From NCBI RefSeq assembly GCF_029407905.1, contig NC_073627.1, positions 143,047,697 to 143,111,696 on the forward strand: a stretch of DNA of 64,000 bases. Reading direction: 5' to 3'. This DNA is from Bubalus kerabau. Its lineage: Eukaryota > Chordata > Mammalia > Artiodactyla > Bovidae. The translations under genes were made by a program, and so were the position numbers. This document shows, in pieces, positions 59,266-64,000 of this stretch (within the stretch, counting starts at the first letter, position 1; every line of letters starts with the position of its first letter). Under the pieces are notes generated by a model that worked only from the letters and a program-made list of their open reading frames with translations, was not told where the DNA came from and ran no database searches.

Positions 59266-61799
59266 ATTGTAGAATTTAAATTGAAATACTGGTGCTGGTG
59301 TGGGACCCCAGATGGGGCCACCACCTGTGAGAAGCAGAGGCTGACTGCTCCCTGAGTGATCCAGTGGGTCCCTTAAGCTCTAGAGGAGGGCGGTGCCAAC
59401 CCCACTGCTGCCCCCTAGAGGCTGTGCTACAGAGTCCAGCGAAGCTTGCTCTCCACCTTCCTTCTAACCCTCCCCCTTCACTTCCTTCCCCTCCTACCCT
59501 GCCTCCACCTCAGATTATGTAATAGGAAGCTCTCAACAGGACCCCCTGAGGAGGGGAAAGGGGCTATGGAGGGGAAAGACAGCACTGGATATTGAGTACT
59601 GAGGCACAATCTCTTCCTGTTCTTCAGACTGGGACCCCTTCCCTCTCCCCGCCCAGGGACTGAGCCTCTTCCTCTTCAGCTTTCCCCACTCCCCTAACCC
59701 CACCCTCAGACTCAGGGCTTAACCTCATAAGGCCAAGAATTCTCCCCTCTCCTAATGGGTGAGGGGGTGAAAAGGTACAATTTTTCAGTTATAAAATAAA
59801 TAAATACAGTCATTGGGCTGTAATGAACAGCATGGTCGTGACTATAGTTAATACTGTATTGTATATTTGAATGTAGGTAGGAGAGTGGATCTTGAATGGT
59901 CTCATTACAAGAAAAAAAATTTTTGTAACTGATGACAGCTGTTAACTGGACTTGCTGCAGTGCTCATTTAGCAATATATACAAATAACGACTCATTACAC
60001 TGAACACCGGAAGTTAATATAATGTTACTGATGCCTCAATTTAACAGAAATTTCAGTTTCTCTTTTCCCCTATAGTCCATTAAAATGGTAAAGTACTTTG
60101 AAAAAAAGAAATTCTCTCCTCCCCTCAAGCTGCTGGAAAGATCCTTGGGCATGATGAAATAAAATAGCTAGCCTGAAGATAAAAACCACGTTGTTCCTTG
60201 GGAGCTGGGGTGTGTACCAAAGAGGGGAGGGCGTCCGCAGAAGTCCCACTGAGTCGGACAATGGCAGGAAAGGAAATCACCCAGTTGCCGCTGCAGTCTT
60301 CTTCAAGGCTGGTCTGGGCAGGCCTCCTCTCATAGGGATGGGCTGTGCAGCTGTTCCCAGAACAGAAGGGAGTATCTCTTCAAATGATTTTTAAAATATG
60401 CTCATAAGCATGTGTGTGTGAGCAAAACAGAAGTGTGAGAAGAATTTAGATCTTAGAGGTCTTGAACATCAGAGCTTGAATTTCTTCCTAAATGACCTGA
60501 TTGAATTTCAGAAAGATTTCCTTGGCTGCCTGCTATACTGATTGAATTGAAGGGTTCGAGTGGACAGAGTTAGGAACCCGCTGCAGTGGTCCAGGCTAGA
60601 ACTGATAAGATCTGACATGGGGTAGTGGCCAGGAGATGGAGAAGTCAATACTGCCTTGGATTTGAGAAAAGGGACCAGAAATCCTGGTGAGGGGAACCAA
60701 CAAAAGAAGACTTACTTGCTCTGTAGCCAACCAGGGTGAGGGATCCTTTGCCCAAATCTGGGAGAACAGAGCAAAGATCCTCCCAGAAAATTCAAATCTT
60801 GGTCTTGAGAGAGGACTTGGCCAGAGTTCAGCCAACTCATACTGTGCTGGAAGGGAAACTGGGGCAGACTCTAAGGCTGCACACAGTCACAGAACCAGGG
60901 TGTTAGTCCCCAGTCCCGGATATTCTGCAGCGTTCACTCAAGCTCCCCCCTATTACCCCTAGACAAGGGAGCTCTCGGTTCCTGCATGCCAGCCTCCCCA
61001 TCCCCACCCTCAGTGGTACAGAAAAGACCAGTGGGGAACTGGCCATGACAAGGCTGCTGGAAGCTCCATGGAGGGGGGCTAGCCCTCCCTCCCACCCCGA
61101 TGTGCAGAGAGATAAACATGGAATTTACAAGAGGTGCTGGCAGGGATGGTGGGCTGGACAAGGCTCCAAGGGGGCAGAGTTTCTGGCATCCTAGCAAATG
61201 GGTAGAGGGAGCTTTTAGTCCTGGTCCCTTCCCTCCCCCCATCCCAAGACCAGCTCTTTCTCATGGTTCCTACCATTCCAGCCACCACCCCAAACTTCTT
61301 GAACCTCTCTTTTTTGTTGTCAGTGGAGGAAAGGGAAATACTTCTTGGTCTAGAATAGGACCCATTGGGTGGCTGCTTCAAAGACATACATTTCCGTGAT
61401 TTCACATCCTTGGATGTGTACAGACAGGAGCTGGGCCAAGCTGTTGAAAGATGGGTGAAGCCTGGGTGGCAGATTCTAGGTAACTCAATACAGAACATCA
61501 GGTTCCAGTCCAGCCTTGGGGACTAATCTGTGTGACTCAAGTCGATGCCCTCTTCCCTCTCTCAGTGTTTTAGTTCGTTCATCTGTGCTTTTATGATTAA
61601 TGAGGTCAATGGCAGAGGCCAGACTGGAAACCAGACCACAAGTCAAAGCCCATCTGGCTGGGATGTGGCCAGCCAAGGGCACTCTGCCCTCTGGCCCTGC
61701 CTAGCACACAGTGAGTGCTCAGTGGGCATGGTGCATCCCCTCCTCCAGCTGAGCTGCCTGCCCTCAATGCCCTCTTAAAATTCTTAACATTTGACTTCA

Positions 61800-61930
61800 T
61801 TTTTTTTTTTTTCAATTGGCCACACCACATGGCTTGTGGGATCTTAACTCTCTGATGACCAGGGATTGAACCCTGGCCCCCTACAGTGGAAGCGTGGAGT
61901 CCTAACTGCTGGACACTCAGGGAACTCCCT
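61800..61930 (-). mobile_element. CHR-type SINE
   Basis: Reverse copy with a T run at the left and ACTCAGGGAACTCCC at the right. Confidence 0.78.
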
Positions 61931-62279
61931 CAGTGCTCTTCTAAAGGATACTCCTCCTCCAGGCCAGATGACTTAGGCCCTCCAGATTACTTTACCCTCC
62001 CCCACCCTCCCATGCCATCTCAGCACACACTTGCTTGGTCCTGGGCTGTAGAACTTTATGCTACATGTTCTGTAATCTGAACTGTCCAACATGTGAGCCA
62101 CTAGTCACACATGGCTTTTGAACACTTGAAATGTGGCTAGCGTGCCTGAAGAACTGGATTTTTAATTACATTTATTTAAAAATTAAATTTAAGAAGTGAT
62201 ATGTGACTAGAGGCTACCCAGTAGGATACAGCACAAGTTTTAGGCAGTTTTCTTCAGTCCTTGTCTACAATCAAGAGTT

Positions 62280-62460
62280 AATAGGAGTTACCATTTACTA
62301 AACACTTACTTCTTGCCAATTTTTGCATAAGTACTTTACAGACACATCTCAATGAGTCCTAGAAATTCTATTTTAAAGATAAAGAGGCTGATGCTTGAGA
62401 GGTTAGGTCAACTGCTTCAGACTGCATAGTCTGAAGTGGAGGGCCATTTAAATGTGAGTC
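62280..62460 (+). repeat. MIR relic
   Basis: Diverged MIR: AAACACTTACTTCTTGCCAA and AAGAGGCTGATGCTTGAGAG. Confidence 0.65.
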
Positions 62461-62869
62461 ATGCTCTCCAGCCATTCAGGGAACTTCCCAGGACCCAGCT
62501 TAGTTGTCTTCCTTCTACAGTCACTCCACACATATCCCATCGCTGGGCACCAGGACTTAGGAAGGCTCATCACTGAATACTGACTGGTAAATGCTCTTGA
62601 CCAAAAAGAGAGGGAAGCTAATTCCATGTACTCCCCATCTCCTGGGGACTACTGGCTCCTGACATTCCACTTCAGATGTCTCTTTTCTCGCCTTTCTCCT
62701 GGACCACAGTGTCCCCCAGGTCACAAACTCAGAGCTCAACTGAGTGCTGTGTGTAGAGGTCTGGGAAGAGGGCATCACATGCAGGCTCAGAGGGAGCCAG
62801 CTGGGCTGGGACCTGGAGCCTGGAAAAAAGTCCATGTTGTTTTTAAGCAAGAAAAAACAAAAAAAACTA

Positions 62870-63060
62870 TTATAATAGCTTTTATTGAGCACCTACTTGT
62901 GCCAGGCACTTTACATACATCTGTGCTTATAATTCCCACAACAACCTGGGAGGTAGGCATTATTATCACCATTTTATAGATGAAGAAACTGAGGCTCAGA
63001 GAGGTTAAGCAGCTTACTCAAGGCCACACAGTTTGTAGATGAGTGGTGGAATCAGGGGTG
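62870..63060 (+). repeat. Well-preserved MIR
   Basis: GAGCACCTACTTGTGCCAGG, GAAACTGAGGCTCAGAGAGG and CAAGGCCACACAG are close to the MIR consensus. Confidence 0.9.
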
Positions 63061-63411
63061 AGTGCTCCTAAAGTTTCACTAGCATTCTTCACAAAGAAAA
63101 TCGAGGGGGTGGAGGAGTGGGCAAAGAGATGCATTCTCCAGGGGATGAGGGGCTGATTCTGCTGTCAGAGTTGTTAAGGGAAGCTGAACCCTGCCCTATT
63201 TCCCACCTCCCCACCGCTGGCAAGCCACTCCTTCCCCAGACTCAGCTGCAAAAGCAGAAAAAACTCTCTGGCTGCTCTTCTTAGCAAAGAAAAATAACTA
63301 AAATGAAAAATCTTACCCTGTGTGTATATTTGTGGGTGTCTCTGTGTGTGGTAGTTTGTGTGCTGAAGCACACCACCACCAAAATAAAAACATCCTTTCC
63401 CCACTTCCCTG

Positions 63412-63555
63412 GTTTTTTTTTTTTTTTTTTTTTGGTCTTTTTCCCCCCCTATTTTCCCACCCAGCTTGTGGGATTCCTGGCCTGGGGATCAAACCTGCAC
63501 CCACTGTGGTGGAAGCATGCAGTCCTAACCACTGGACCACCAGGGAATTCCCTAA
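63412..63555 (-). mobile_element. CHR-type SINE
   Basis: Reverse copy with a long T tract (63,412-63,433) and ACCACCAGGGAATTCCC at the head. Confidence 0.82.
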
Positions 63556-63783
63556 CGTGCCTCCCTTTTAAGCCACACCTCTGCCATGTGTATAGGGAGT
63601 GAGGCAGCTGAGAAATCTAGACAGGGCTGTTTATTTTCTACTAGAGTCCCAGGGACATCACCTAGGAAGGGACCAGGTTGAAAGTCAAAACCTCAAGTTT
63701 GCTCCCTGCCCCCTCCCTCCAGGCTTATGCAGCCTCAGAGGTATTGTGTTAATTCCATAGATCCAGGGACCCGTGGTGCCTCT

Positions 63784-63829
63784 CTCTCTCACACACACAC
63801 ACACATACACACAGAACACACACACACAG
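63784..63829. repeat. (CT)n/(CA)n microsatellite
   Basis: A short CT run passes into interrupted CA repeats. Confidence 0.95.
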
Positions 63830-64000
63830 GTTCTTGAGTTAAGGCACCAAGTCTGGCCTGCATGGCCTTGCGAGTCTTTGCCCATCAGGCAGTGGCCCTG
63901 GCCCAGGGCTGAACCATGTGTGTACACAGATGCCTAAGGACGGGGTTAGGAGTCTCTTCACAAATGAGGGACAGTGACGATGGCTCTGTCCTCCCGGCCT

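Larger units (their letters stand above)
56336..64000. other. Intergenic region downstream of NUDT2
   Basis: Apart from the RPLP1 retrocopy, SINEs, MIR relics and a (CA)n tract listed separately, I see no exon here. The intervals 56,740-58,290, 59,270-61,790 and 63,070-63,400 are GC-moderate with no recognisable coding sequence. In human the next gene on this side is MYORG, which is not reached in this window. Confidence 0.65.

Noticed and set aside
1..64000. CRISPR array or bacterial-type operon
   Set aside because: Repeats are dispersed retroelements, genes are spliced, and no regularly spaced repeat-spacer array exists.

Overview
The window is nuclear DNA of a bovid ruminant (cattle-like; cattle, bison, buffalo, sheep and goat cannot be told apart here). 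The intergenic and intronic sequence is full of ruminant-specific retroelements: BovB (an RTE-type LINE), the Bov-tA and BOV-A2 SINEs that borrow the BovB tail, CHR-type tRNA-derived SINEs, and a young L1-BT tail. Older mammal-wide MIR and L1 relics are also present. There is no bacterial or plasmid-like content, no CRISPR array and no multi-gene accessory cassette.

Two protein-coding genes lie head to head. On the minus strand, positions 1 to about 44,880 hold the 5' half of KIF24, a kinesin-13-type centriolar motor: a probable noncoding exon 1 (about 44,659-44,880) and five coding exons at 20,111-20,758, 16,388-16,577, 8,071-8,168, 4,964-5,179 and 981-1,068. They give residues 1 to 405 in one frame, covering the SAM domain, the start of the motor and the Walker A loop. 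The rest of the gene is off the left edge. On the plus strand, about 45,060-56,335 holds NUDT2, the Ap4A hydrolase: a noncoding first exon, two coding exons (53,227-53,360 and 55,736-56,052 plus 3'UTR) and a complete 147-residue protein with a perfect Nudix box. The genes share a CpG-rich, apparently bidirectional promoter with four CCAAT boxes and a TCTCGCGA motif. Downstream of NUDT2 (56.3-64 kb) I see no further host gene except a full-length intact RPLP1 retrocopy at 58,708-59,246 on the minus strand, flanked by a perfect 19-bp target-site duplication.

Most of what is unusual is retroelement history. A BovB insertion at 4,349-4,734 carries an internal 5' inversion inside an 11-bp target-site duplication and sits inside an older BovB. 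A young 5'-truncated BovB with a 614-codon open frame (24,417-26,293) is inserted into a near full-length old BovB. Two other BovB copies are each split by a Bov-tA SINE. A 35-nt truncated U2 snRNA pseudogene has target duplications. A 76-bp tandem duplication at 16,038-16,189 copied a SINE/flank junction. I found no convincing novel multi-gene system; the window looks like ordinary mammalian gene territory with informative mobile-element events.
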